This document shows, one piece after another, positions 24,990 to 33,332 of a stretch of 64,000 nucleotides of DNA. Under the pieces are notes generated by a model. That model saw only the letters and a program-made list of their open reading frames with translations. It searched no databases and was not told where the DNA came from. Origin of the DNA: Myxococcales bacterium (GTDB taxonomy: Bacteria > Myxococcota_A > Polyangia > Polyangiales > Polyangiaceae). The position numbers were made by a program, and so were the translations under genes. The stretch lies in assembly GCA_016720545.1 (NCBI GenBank), contig JADKKK010000004.1:310001-374000 (forward strand), read 5' to 3'. Positions within the stretch are counted from its first letter, which is position 1. Every line of letters starts with the position of its first letter.

Positions 24990-27900
24990 TCAGACCACGG
25001 CGCCGCGCCGCCTCCGCACGAGCGCGAGCGCCAGCGAGAGCGCGAGGCTACCGGCGACTCCCCCTCCACCTTGTCCCGCTGGACCCGCGCTGCATCCGCC
25101 CGAGAGCGACACGGCGACGGGCGGCTCGGCCCGCACCGTGACGTCGACGCGCGACGCGCTGCTGAGGAGCGCCCCGTCGTCGGCCCGCAGGGCGAACGCG
25201 AGCTTCGTCTCGCCGAGCGTGTCGGGCGCCGTGAACGCGAGGGTGGGGGTGGTGTCGCCCGAGAGCGCCACGGTGGGCCCCTCGATCTGCGCCCATCGGT
25301 AGGTCAGCGGCAGACCCTTCGGGTGCGTGGCGCTGCCCTCGAGCTTCACGGCCTCCTTCGCGCCCACGGTCTTGCCGGGGCCGGCGTTGGCCTTCGGGCC
25401 CTCGGCGTCGCACGCGTCGCGGTGGGCCGTGAACGACCAGAACGGCTTGGTGGCCACGCCCGTGAGCGCGATGTCGTCGATGTCCCACCCGGCCTCGGCG
25501 GTGTTGTCGTCCGCGCCGGCGCGGAAGCGGACGCGCACGTCGTCCACGGCGCCGGTGCGCACCTTGAGCACCTCCTCGCGCCACGCCGGGTAGCCCTCGC
25601 TGATGCGGCCGAACCCCTTTCGACCCTTGAGCGGGTTCGTGCCGCGTGGGTCGTCGACGAACGTCACGTTGTAGTTGATCACCGCATACGCCGAAATGTC
25701 TTCCCACTTGACGCCGCCGTTCAGGCTTATCTCCACGACGCCCCCGTCGAAGTCCGACCTGCGCTCGGTCGAGAACTCGAACGCCCAGCGGTGCCGGAAG
25801 GTGAGCCCGAAGGAGTCCTCCTTCACCGCGAACGGCGCGGAGGTGAGCAGGTGGTCCGAGGGCTCGCCCGCGTTCGGAATCGACCAGAACTGGCTGGCGC
25901 CTTCCTTCACGCGGCGCCACTTCACCGACGTGCCCGTCGTGTCCTTCCCGCTGACGACCCAGGAGGTGTTCGACGTCTGCACGTCGTCCGTCGTGGCGGA
26001 GTCCTCGACCTCGTCGGCGTCGCGCACCCCGGTCACGGTCGTGGTGATGGTGCGCGGCACGGCGAGAGCCGGATCGGTGAGGGCTACGTCGAGCGCCACC
26101 TTTTCGATCGGCCGACTCCCGCGGGCCACGACGCGAACGCGCGCCTTCGCGACGGCGAAGGGCTTGAGCGCCGGGAAGGCGAGCGCGCCACCGTCGGCGA
26201 GCTCGAGACCCGGGCTCTTGGTGGTCACCTTCGCGTCGACCTTGTCGAGCGTGGTCGCACCCGAGTTGCGGAGGGTCACCTCGATCGAGCCGGTCTCGTC
26301 CGCGTCAAGGATGCCGTCACGGTCGCAGCTGACCACGTCGTCGGTGAGGACCGCAGAGACAATCTGCAGATCGCCGCCCACGAGGAAGCTCTCCTTGGCG
26401 CCCTTGTTGTCAACGCTCGACTTGTCGGGCCCGGTCGCCCCGACGCCCGCGCCGCGTTTCGCGAACGCGCGCCAGAACGCCTGGAAATCGCCCTCGTCGC
26501 TCGCGTACGCGACCGCGATGAGCGCGTCGCGCGCCTCGAGGAGCGTGGGGTCGACCGGCGTCGCCTTGAGGCTCTGGACGAGGTAGCGCTTCATCCGGTC
26601 TTGGGCCGCCTGGAACGTGTATCGCGGATCCCGCAGGAGGTTCGAATACGCCTCCCACAGCATCACGGCCCACACCTCACCGGTGGCGTGCACCTCCGAG
26701 TTGTTGCCGCCGTCCTCGCCGAACGAGGTGGGCACGTTTCGCGGCAGCGGTACCCCATCGGAGATGTGCTTGAAGGTGAGCGCGTTCTTCGTCATGTCCG
26801 ACGAATACGGCTGTCGACGAATACCGAAGTAGGAGTCGTCGCCGCTCCCGCTCGTCGCGTGGGTGCCGGTGGGGTACACCCCGTTCCAATTGGCTCCCTG
26901 CGGTGTCGTCACGTCGTCGGCTCGCACCATCACGAGCTGCGCCGTGAAGTCACCCCAGCCCTCGCCGAGGCCGCCCGCCTGGTTCGTGGTCAGGCCGTCG
27001 GCGTTGCCGACGAGGCGGTTCGAGAGCACGTGGCCCCACTCGTGCGCCACGATCGCCGTGTCGAGCCCGCCGTCGAGGTCCGAGGTGCCCTCCCGGCGCA
27101 TCGTCACCGCCACTCCTTGGGGGATCGCCGCCTCGAGCGCCTGCCCGTCGACGACCGCGAGGGAGAGCGCCGGGATGTCGATGTCGGAGGCTTGCCCCCC
27201 CATGTACGGCGCCGAGGTCGGCGAGACCGACGACGCCACGTTCGCGACCAGAATGCCAATCCCGCCGGCCGCCTGCACACGCGTGGCCTTCTCGACGAAC
27301 GAGCAGGTGCCGCGGTGGACGAGCACGATCTTGCCAGTCACCGCCGCCGTGTTGCCGAGCGCCTCGCAGGCGTCGTTGGGATCGGCGCCGGCCCCGTCGA
27401 CCGCGAGGGCCACGTCGCCGCGCGTGACGAACTTGTCCTTCCCGAAGGCGCCGGCCGAGCCCACGGTGCGCGAGCCCGCGAGGGTCGCCGGCGTCTCCAC
27501 GTCGAGGCTCGACGTGGTCTTCCCCGCGAAGACGTACATCTGGATGCGGGGCGACACGCCGTCCGCCGGGGTCGCTGCGTTCGCGTTGTTGCGACCGCTG
27601 TAGTCCTGTCCCTCGATGAGCAGGCGATCGCTGCCCTTGCCTCCGCGCCCGAAGTTGTCCTGCTGGTGATTGCCCGACTTCTCGTCGAAGCCCGAGTCGT
27701 AGAACCAGTCGTGCAGGAAGTTCGTGACGTAGAAGAGGTGATTGACCGAGCCCTTGATCGACTCCGCGGTCGCCCCGGGCGACGCCGACGTGTCATACGT
27801 CCAGTCGAACACCGGGCCGAGGGCGCCCACGCCGGACGCGTTCGCGCGCGCGTCCCGGGTCGCGGTCGTGAAGCCGTTCGGGGTGGTGAGGTCGGCGTAC

Positions 27901-28901
27901 GCGTCGACGTTGTTCCCTCGCGTCTCGGTGGCGCCGTTCGGCAGCCACGGATCGCCCTTGGAGAACGGGAAGTTCTGGAGCCGCACGAGCTGCGGAGCGA
28001 CGGCGCCGGGCTTGGTCGCGTCGGGGCGGCCCGTGGGGTGGGGTACGAAGGCGTTGCCCTGCGGGCCGTCCATCGGCACCAGGGTCTCGGCGCTCGCCCA
28101 GGTGCGGATCTCGAGCTGCTCGTTCCGCACGAGGTCGTTCGTGAAGAGCACGGCCCCGTCGATCGCGGATACGACCACGGAGCGCGCGCGGCCGGACACG
28201 AGCAAGAGCTCCACACGGTACGCGGGCACCACGCCGTCGCGGCTCGGATAGTAAACCTCCTTGACCCTCACCGGCCCGGAGAACGGGTGGCCCACGAACG
28301 CGCGCGTGTCTGCCTCTCCCGCGGAGCTCGCGAGCGTGGCTGCGCTGGCCGCGTCCTGCGGGAGCTCGGCGCCCGTCGCCGCCCGGTACGCGAAGGCGAG
28401 GGCCTTCTCCGGAGTGACCACGAACGGCGCGTCGCTCCCGTCGAGCGAGGGCGCGAGGCTGCCCGTGAGGGCGACGGGCTCGAGCGCGCGCGTGAGCACG
28501 AGGCTCGCCTCGCCGCGGAACACCTCCCGACCTCGAACCCGCTGCGCCACCTTCGCGAGGATCGCGCCCCGCCCAAGATCGTGGACCACAGGCTCGGTGA
28601 CCGCGCCCAACGCAGCCCTCGACAGGTGCAGCGGCCGCTGGAGCGCGCGCAGAGTGGTGCGCGCGGCGTCGGCCGCGTCTGCGAACGGAGCGGCTTCGGG
28701 TGCGCGCGTGAGCCAGAGGAACGAGGGGGCGCCGAGCCGCGCGTCGGTGTGCGCGACGGCGGCGGTGACGGCGGCGACCTCGCCCTGGGAGATCCCCGGC
28801 GCGCGGGCCGCGCGCGAGGGAGCGGGCTCGCCCGAGACGCCGCAGCCGACGGCGGCGAGGAGGGTGAGGAGAGCGGCGGAGCGGCGGACGCGCGGCATCA
28901 T
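24990..28901 (-). CDS. M36 (fungalysin)-type metalloprotease with PA domain and MYXO-CTERM-like tail
   Basis: 1303 residues, exported. A signal peptide ending LLAAVGCG gives a possible lipobox. After a propeptide-like region and the M36 core (HLFYVTNFLHDWFYDSGFDE) there is a protease-associated insertion (about 505-600, GKIVLVHRGTCSFVEKA, AAGGIGILVAN). Zinc motif HEWGH is at 620-624, with GLGEGWGDF carrying the third ligand about 27 residues later. Downstream are beta-sandwich domains, including a PKD-like one (KANAGPGKTVGAKEAVKLEG). The C-terminus is a Cys-Gly motif (GGCSAG), a hydrophobic helix and RRRR, the MYXO-CTERM sorting layout. It should degrade extracellular protein, perhaps prey. 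ATG 28901 starts the signal peptide; TAGGGT ends 8 nt upstream. Confidence 0.9.
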   Translation of the reverse strand: MMPRVRRSAALLTLLAAVGCGVSGEPAPSRAARAPGISQGEVAAVTAAVAHTDARLGAPSFLWLTRAPEAAPFADAADAARTTLRALQRPLHLSRAALGAVTEPVVHDLGRGAILAKVAQRVRGREVFRGEASLVLTRALEPVALTGSLAPSLDGSDAPFVVTPEKALAFAYRAATGAELPQDAASAATLASSAGEADTRAFVGHPFSGPVRVKEVYYPSRDGVVPAYRVELLLVSGRARSVVVSAIDGAVLFTNDLVRNEQLEIRTWASAETLVPMDGPQGNAFVPHPTGRPDATKPGAVAPQLVRLQNFPFSKGDPWLPNGATETRGNNVDAYADLTTPNGFTTATRDARANASGVGALGPVFDWTYDTSASPGATAESIKGSVNHLFYVTNFLHDWFYDSGFDEKSGNHQQDNFGRGGKGSDRLLIEGQDYSGRNNANAATPADGVSPRIQMYVFAGKTTSSLDVETPATLAGSRTVGSAGAFGKDKFVTRGDVALAVDGAGADPNDACEALGNTAAVTGKIVLVHRGTCSFVEKATRVQAAGGIGILVANVASSVSPTSAPYMGGQASDIDIPALSLAVVDGQALEAAIPQGVAVTMRREGTSDLDGGLDTAIVAHEWGHVLSNRLVGNADGLTTNQAGGLGEGWGDFTAQLVMVRADDVTTPQGANWNGVYPTGTHATSGSGDDSYFGIRRQPYSSDMTKNALTFKHISDGVPLPRNVPTSFGEDGGNNSEVHATGEVWAVMLWEAYSNLLRDPRYTFQAAQDRMKRYLVQSLKATPVDPTLLEARDALIAVAYASDEGDFQAFWRAFAKRGAGVGATGPDKSSVDNKGAKESFLVGGDLQIVSAVLTDDVVSCDRDGILDADETGSIEVTLRNSGATTLDKVDAKVTTKSPGLELADGGALAFPALKPFAVAKARVRVVARGSRPIEKVALDVALTDPALAVPRTITTTVTGVRDADEVEDSATTDDVQTSNTSWVVSGKDTTGTSVKWRRVKEGASQFWSIPNAGEPSDHLLTSAPFAVKEDSFGLTFRHRWAFEFSTERRSDFDGGVVEISLNGGVKWEDISAYAVINYNVTFVDDPRGTNPLKGRKGFGRISEGYPAWREEVLKVRTGAVDDVRVRFRAGADDNTAEAGWDIDDIALTGVATKPFWSFTAHRDACDAEGPKANAGPGKTVGAKEAVKLEGSATHPKGLPLTYRWAQIEGPTVALSGDTTPTLAFTAPDTLGETKLAFALRADDGALLSSASRVDVTVRAEPPVAVSLSGGCSAGPAGQGGGGVAGSLALSLALALVRRRRGAVV

Positions 28902-28909
28902 GGGCGCGC

Positions 28910-28915
28910 ACCCTA
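28910..28915 (-). promoter_or_regulatory. Putative -10 (TAGGGT) of the metalloprotease gene
   Basis: TAGGGT on the minus strand ends 8 nt before the ATG at 28901; no Shine-Dalgarno fits in the gap. Confidence 0.35.
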
Positions 28916-28987
28916 GCACTCCTATGAGCGCTTGCTCTTCGTCACCGCCGCCCTCGACACGAGGGCGTTCAAGCTGGACCATGCCGC

Positions 28988-29494
28988 ATGCGCTCCTCGC
29001 TCGTCGCGCCCGTCGTGCTCGTCGCGGGCCTCCTCAGCCTCGCCGTCGCGTGCGCGGTGACCCCCGCCCGGGTCCCGTCGCTCACCGCGCCCGACCCCCG
29101 CGCGGCGCCCGTCGGCGCGCCGCTCGAGCTCGCGTCGAGCGGGCCGCCCAGCACGGCGTTCGTCCCGGCGCGCGGCGCGAGCGGCCGCGACGCGGACGAG
29201 GACGGCACTCCCGACTCCGCAGACCGCTGCCCCGACGCGCCCGAGGATCGCGACGGCTTCCAGGACGAAGACGGGTGCCCGGACCCCGACAACGACCAGG
29301 ACGGCATCCCCGACGTCGACGACATGTGCCCCAACGAGCCCGAGGATCGCGACGGGTGGCTGGACGCCGATGGGTGCCCCGACCCCGACAACGACAAGGA
29401 TGGCGTCCCCGACATCGAAGACCACTGCCCGATCGAACCCGGACCGCGCGGCAACCGTGGCTGCCCGAGCCAGAGCCGGCCCGCCGCGCCCTGA
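28988..29494 (+). CDS. Lipoprotein with thrombospondin type 3 repeats
   Basis: 168 residues. A type II signal ends in LSLAVAC. From about residue 67 there are calcium-binding thrombospondin type 3 repeats: DADEDGTPDSADRCPDAPED, DGFQDEDGCPDPDNDQDGIP, DGWLDADGCPDPDNDKDGVP and a final CPIEPGPRGNRGCP. In many Gram-negative proteins this block links a beta-barrel to a C-terminal OmpA peptidoglycan-binding domain; here the protein stops where OmpA would begin and no barrel precedes it. It is thus a repeat-only lipoprotein, perhaps a calcium-dependent adhesin or a truncated OmpA relative. It lies 86 bp from the divergent protease start. Confidence 0.82.
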   Translation: MRSSLVAPVVLVAGLLSLAVACAVTPARVPSLTAPDPRAAPVGAPLELASSGPPSTAFVPARGASGRDADEDGTPDSADRCPDAPEDRDGFQDEDGCPDPDNDQDGIPDVDDMCPNEPEDRDGWLDADGCPDPDNDKDGVPDIEDHCPIEPGPRGNRGCPSQSRPAAP

Positions 29495-29540
29495 GCCCGC
29501 GGTTGCCCGGCGCACCTCGCCGCGGTACATCTGACCTCCT

Positions 29541-30854
29541 GTGAGAGACCCCCACGCCGCTGCGCGCCCGCTGCTCGTCCTTGCCATGGCTGCCCTCGCG
29601 CTCTCGTGCTCTGCCGAGAAGACCGTGGAGCCCGATCCCGAGCTCGACGGGGCCGCCGAGACCGCCGAGATCCCCGAGGCGTTGCGCGATCCGCAGGCCC
29701 CGCTCCTCGCCGCGCCGCTCGCCTTCGACGAGGCGTGCCTCCCCGGCGATCGCGTCACGATCGCCGCCGTGGGCGACGTGCTCTTGCACGGACCGCTCCA
29801 GGATCAGGCGCGCACGCGCGACGGCAGCGACGGCAACGAGGACTACGAGTCTCTTTGGGCGCCGGTCGTGCCGCTCCTCAAGAAGGCCGACGTCACCTAC
29901 GCCAACTTCGAGGGCGCCGCCGACGGCTCGCGTGCCTACACGAGCTATCCCCAGTTCAACTACAACCCGCTGGTCATTCCGGCGCTCCAGCGGGCGGGCG
30001 TCGACGTGGTCTCTACCGCCAACAACCACTCGCTCGACGCGGGCGGCAACGGCGTCCGAGCGACGCGCACGGCCATGTCGCGCTACGCGATGCCCTTTAC
30101 GGGCACGGGCGACGGCGGCGAAGTGGCGACCACGGAGTGGCACGCCACCACCGAGGCGCGCGGGGCGGGGGGCACGACCTTCAAGCTCGCGTGGCTCGCC
30201 TGCTCCTTCGCCTCGAACACCGAGGCGGGCGCCACGAACGGCATCCCCGATCCCAAGAAGCAGGTCCTCAACTGCGGTCGCGATCGAGCGTTCGTGCTCG
30301 ACACGATAGGCAAGCTCTCGAAGACCCACGACGCGGTGATCATCACGCCGCACTGGGGGGTCGAGTACGAGGTCACGGCGAGCCGCACCCAGCGCGAGCT
30401 CGCGCAGAGCTTCGTCGACGCGGGCGCCAAGATCGTGTTCGGCAACCACCCCCACGTCCCGCAGCCCTACGAGAGAATGGTCTCGCGCAACGACGCGCAC
30501 GAGGCCTTCGTCGTGCACTCGATTGGCAACTTCGTCTCGAACCAGGTCCAGGGCATCTCGAGCTCTACCGCCACCTGGAAGACCGCCGTGATGTACGTCG
30601 GGCTCACCAAGCAGACCGGCGGCAAGGTCGTGGTGAACGGCGCCCGGTACGTGCCGCTCACCATGAAGCGCACGTCGAAGCGCACCCTCGTGCCCGCGGA
30701 GTCGAGCGAGGCCGGCACGCAGGGCGCCTCGACCATCACGTTTACCGAGCGTATGTATCATGCAAGCAACCGCCTCGTGGGCGACGCGCCCCTGGTGACC
30801 GCGCAGAAGGTCGTCGAAACCGAGGGCCGCAAGGCGCTCGAGCCCTGCCGCTGA
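29541..30854 (+). CDS. CapA-family (PGA_cap) lipoprotein
   Basis: 437 residues, GTG start. A type II signal ends in LALSC. The metallophosphatase-like CapA fold follows with all landmark motifs: IAAVGDVLLHGP, ANFEGAADG, STANNHSLDAGGNG, ITPHWGVEY, IVFGNHPHVPQP and VVHSIGNFVSNQ. CapA proteins take part in poly-gamma-glutamate capsule formation, but the enzyme family is wide and no capB/capC genes are nearby, so another envelope substrate is equally likely. TACATC ends 9 nt before the start. The downstream aminopeptidase reading frame begins close to this stop, suggesting one transcript. Confidence 0.85.
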   Translation: MRDPHAAARPLLVLAMAALALSCSAEKTVEPDPELDGAAETAEIPEALRDPQAPLLAAPLAFDEACLPGDRVTIAAVGDVLLHGPLQDQARTRDGSDGNEDYESLWAPVVPLLKKADVTYANFEGAADGSRAYTSYPQFNYNPLVIPALQRAGVDVVSTANNHSLDAGGNGVRATRTAMSRYAMPFTGTGDGGEVATTEWHATTEARGAGGTTFKLAWLACSFASNTEAGATNGIPDPKKQVLNCGRDRAFVLDTIGKLSKTHDAVIITPHWGVEYEVTASRTQRELAQSFVDAGAKIVFGNHPHVPQPYERMVSRNDAHEAFVVHSIGNFVSNQVQGISSSTATWKTAVMYVGLTKQTGGKVVVNGARYVPLTMKRTSKRTLVPAESSEAGTQGASTITFTERMYHASNRLVGDAPLVTAQKVVETEGRKALEPCR

Positions 30855-30940
30855 GCGGGCCGCCCCGACCCCGCGCGCTTGGCGCCGGGCCACGCGCGCT
30901 CGCCGCCGAGTGGACCGCGCGCGTCGCGTCGCTCGCGCTC

Positions 30941-31957
30941 GTGGCGTCGCTCGCGCTCGGGCTCGGCGGGTGCGCGCAGCTCCGCTACGTGACGCAGGCC
31001 TCGGCCGGCCAGGCCGAGCTGCTCGACCGCCAGCTCCCGATCGACGAGCTCGTGCGCGGCGGGCACCTCGCTCCGCGCACCCGCGCCCTCCTCGCGCGGG
31101 TGGGCGCCATCAAGGCCTTTGGAGAGCGGCGCGGCCTCCGCGCGACGTCGAGCTACACCCACTACGTGAACCTCGAGCGCCCCGCTGTCGTCTGGGTGGT
31201 GAGCGCCTGCGATCCCCTGGCGTTTCGCTCCAAGGTGTGGAGCTTCCCCGTCACGGGGAGCATCCCGTACCTCGGTTGGTTCCGCGAGGGCGAGGCGCAG
31301 ACCTTCGCGGCCGAGCTCCGAGGCGAGGGCTGGGACGTCGATCTCCGCGGCGCCTCGGCGTACTCAACGTTGGGGTGGTTCAACGATCCGGTCCTATCGA
31401 CGATGCTGGTGCCGGGCGAGGCGGGCCTGGGGGAGCTCGCCGACGTCATCCTCCACGAGTCGCTGCACGCGACGTATTTCATCAAGAGCCAGAGCGCGCT
31501 GAACGAGAGCCTCGCGTCCTTCGTGGGCAATCGCCTGGCGGGCGTTTATCTGGACGAAGCCCTCGGCCACGACTCCCCGGAGAAGCGCGCCTATGTCGCG
31601 CTCGAGCAGCGCGCCGCCGCGCGAGGCGCGGAGATGCGCGCCGCCTACGAGCGCCTCGAGGCCGTGTACGCGAGCCCGGTGGCGCCCGCGGTGAAGCTCC
31701 GGGAGAAGGCCCGCGTCCTGTCGGCCCTGCGCGACCGCAGCCGCGAGGGCGGGGTGAACAACGCCACGCTCATCCAGTACGAGACCTACGGCGCCGGCGA
31801 GCCGGAGCTCGCGCGGCTGTTCGCGTCGTGCGCCGGCGATTGGGCCCGGTTCCTTCGCGTGCTCGATCGCGCCCGTCCCGCGTTCGGTGCAGCGCCCCCT
31901 CACGCCGAGCCCGCGGAGCTGCTCGCCCCGCTGGTCCGCGCGGGCTGCCCGCGTTAG
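30941..31957 (+). CDS. Putative aminopeptidase (COG4324-like) lipoprotein
   Basis: At least 338 residues of the predicted-aminopeptidase family (Pfam Aminopep). Key motifs are SYTHYVNLERPAVVWVVSA, PVTGSIPYLGWFREGEA, AYSTLGWFNDPVLSTML, the zinc motif LHESLHATYFIK and SALNESLASFVGNRLA with a further glutamate ligand. A lipobox LGLGGC lies near the N-terminus. The exact start is unsure: GTG 30941 gives only 10 residues before the lipid Cys, while a normal basic signal peptide (WTARVASLALVASL) would need a start nearer 30860 where no ATG, GTG or TTG is in frame. It may be translated from an unusual codon or coupled to the CapA gene. Confidence 0.78.
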   Translation: MASLALGLGGCAQLRYVTQASAGQAELLDRQLPIDELVRGGHLAPRTRALLARVGAIKAFGERRGLRATSSYTHYVNLERPAVVWVVSACDPLAFRSKVWSFPVTGSIPYLGWFREGEAQTFAAELRGEGWDVDLRGASAYSTLGWFNDPVLSTMLVPGEAGLGELADVILHESLHATYFIKSQSALNESLASFVGNRLAGVYLDEALGHDSPEKRAYVALEQRAAARGAEMRAAYERLEAVYASPVAPAVKLREKARVLSALRDRSREGGVNNATLIQYETYGAGEPELARLFASCAGDWARFLRVLDRARPAFGAAPPHAEPAELLAPLVRAGCPR

Positions 31958-32004
31958 CCGCGCGCCCCGCTTGTCCCTGGCCGCGAAACGCGCGATGACG
32001 TGGC

Positions 32005-32652
32005 ATGCGCTCGTCCTCGCTCTCGGTCTCGTTCTCGCTCGCCCTCGGTTCGCTCACGGTCCTCTCGGCGTGCGGTGGCGCGCCGCCACCCCCTGCGGAA
32101 GCCCCGAAGCCCGCGGCCTCCGCGGCGCCGGCCGCCAAGGCGGACGCGGACGGGAAGGACGCGAAGGCCACCAAGGCCGCGTCGCTCGACGCCCTCGTGG
32201 CGGGGGAGGCGGCGAAGGGCGCCTGCGAGCCCGCGCACCAGGCGGCCCTCGAGAAGCTCCTCGGCGAGGTCGAGGCGGGCATGAAGGGAATGTTGGCCGA
32301 CGGCAAGCCCATCGGCTTCACGCTGGTCGCCAAGCGCGTGATGGCGCTCGGCTCGTCGGCGCGCTCGATCGAGCTGGCGGGCTCGGCGCGCGGCACCGAG
32401 GTGCACGTGCTCGCGTACGGCGTCCACGGCGTCTCGCTCGACGTGCTCGTCGGGAAGGCGGCGGCGACCACACTCCGCTCCCCGCACCAGCGCAGCGCGG
32501 CCTCCCCGATCGCCATCCAGCTGCCCACGATTGGCGCGGTCGACGAGCTCGAGAGCGACAGCCGTCAGGTCACGCTCGAGCCGAACCAGCCCATCGTCGT
32601 GAAGCTCACGGGCGAAGGTTGCGTGGCGATGGCCGCGTTCCTCAAGCCCTGA
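32005..32652 (+). CDS. Uncharacterised lipoprotein
   Basis: 215 residues, not recognised. MRSSSLSVSFSLALGSLTVLSAC is a type II signal with lipobox LSAC. An Ala/Pro/Lys-rich linker reaches about residue 60, then a globular domain of about 150 residues with two cysteines (KGACEPAH and GEGCVAM) and strands such as PIGFTLVAKRVMALG, EVHVLAYGVHGVSLDVLVG and NQPIVVKLTGEG. The overall texture suggests a small beta-rich periplasmic domain anchored to a membrane. It is convergent with the FmdE-domain gene, 39 bp away. Confidence 0.7.
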   Translation: MRSSSLSVSFSLALGSLTVLSACGGAPPPPAEAPKPAASAAPAAKADADGKDAKATKAASLDALVAGEAAKGACEPAHQAALEKLLGEVEAGMKGMLADGKPIGFTLVAKRVMALGSSARSIELAGSARGTEVHVLAYGVHGVSLDVLVGKAAATTLRSPHQRSAASPIAIQLPTIGAVDELESDSRQVTLEPNQPIVVKLTGEGCVAMAAFLKP

Positions 32653-32691
32653 CAGCGGGCTCCTTCGCCGGGCGCCGGCGACCGCGCGGCC

Positions 32692-33297
32692 TCAGCGGAC
32701 CTCTTCGAACACGTCGGCGTCGGGCAGCGCGAGCACAGCGCGACCGGCCTCGCCGAGCCGCTCCCGCGGGACATTGGCGAAGCGCGAAGCGAAGGCGGCC
32801 GTGGGGCGCAGCACGACGCGCTCGCCGGTGCTCTTCTTTTGATAAATGGTCTTTACCTGTTCGCGTGTCGCCGGGGTGACGCGCAGGTTCAGCTTGCCGA
32901 GGCTCGCGCCCGTGGCCGCCGCCGCGCCGTCGGCGACGCAGCTGTACTGCACCTCGCTCGGGCTCTCGTGCGTGACGTCGAGATCGAAGCTGCCTCGCGG
33001 CAGACCGAGCTTCGCGAGCGCGTAAGTGCCCATCCGGAAGCCCGACACGGCCCACGGCCCGGCGCCTCCGTGCGCGCGCCGCACGGCCTCGAGCGCGTCG
33101 TCTTCGGGGGCGCTCGCGCCCTGGCCGGCGTGGCCGCCGTGACCGGCGTGACCGCCGTGGCCCCCGTGGCCCCCGTGCCCCGCGTGCGCTGGCGTCGCGG
33201 TCGTCGGGGCCGGAGCCGCGGCCGGAGGGGCGCAAGCGCCGAGCACGAGCGCGAAGGCGAGGGAGGCACGCAGCAGGGGACTCGGCGCGAGAGACAT
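32692..33297 (-). CDS. FmdE-domain lipoprotein with His/Gly-rich segment
   Basis: 201 residues. Signal ends LVLGAC (lipid Cys22). Residues 38-56 are a HAGHGGH-type run with seven histidines. From about 66 the sequence follows the FmdE domain: ALEAVRRAHGGAGPWAVSGF (family FHGHxCPGxxxGYR), YSCVADGAAAATGASLGKLN (family DAIQxxTGCTxGKGN) and TIYQKKSTGERVVLRP. FmdE is named for a formylmethanofuran dehydrogenase subunit, but the domain occurs widely with metal-binding roles. Here the cysteines of the family motifs are replaced (HGGAGP, GASLGK), so metal binding by the core is probably changed and may move to the His run. TAGGAA ends exactly 6 nt before the ATG. Confidence 0.75.
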   Translation of the reverse strand: MSLAPSPLLRASLAFALVLGACAPPAAAPAPTTATPAHAGHGGHGGHGGHAGHGGHAGQGASAPEDDALEAVRRAHGGAGPWAVSGFRMGTYALAKLGLPRGSFDLDVTHESPSEVQYSCVADGAAAATGASLGKLNLRVTPATREQVKTIYQKKSTGERVVLRPTAAFASRFANVPRERLGEAGRAVLALPDADVFEEVR

Positions 33298-33303
33298 GCC
33301 GCG

Positions 33304-33309
33304 TTCCTA
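33304..33309 (-). promoter_or_regulatory. Putative -10 (TAGGAA), leaderless spacing
   Basis: TAGGAA with spacer CGCGGC directly precedes the ATG at 33297. Confidence 0.35.
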
Positions 33310-33332
33310 TCACGGGCGACGCCCGCCTCGGT

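Noticed and set aside
32653..32691. CGCCG/CGGCG inverted repeat as terminator between convergent genes.
   Set aside because: Only 5 bp of stem in a sequence of almost pure G/C; expected by chance.
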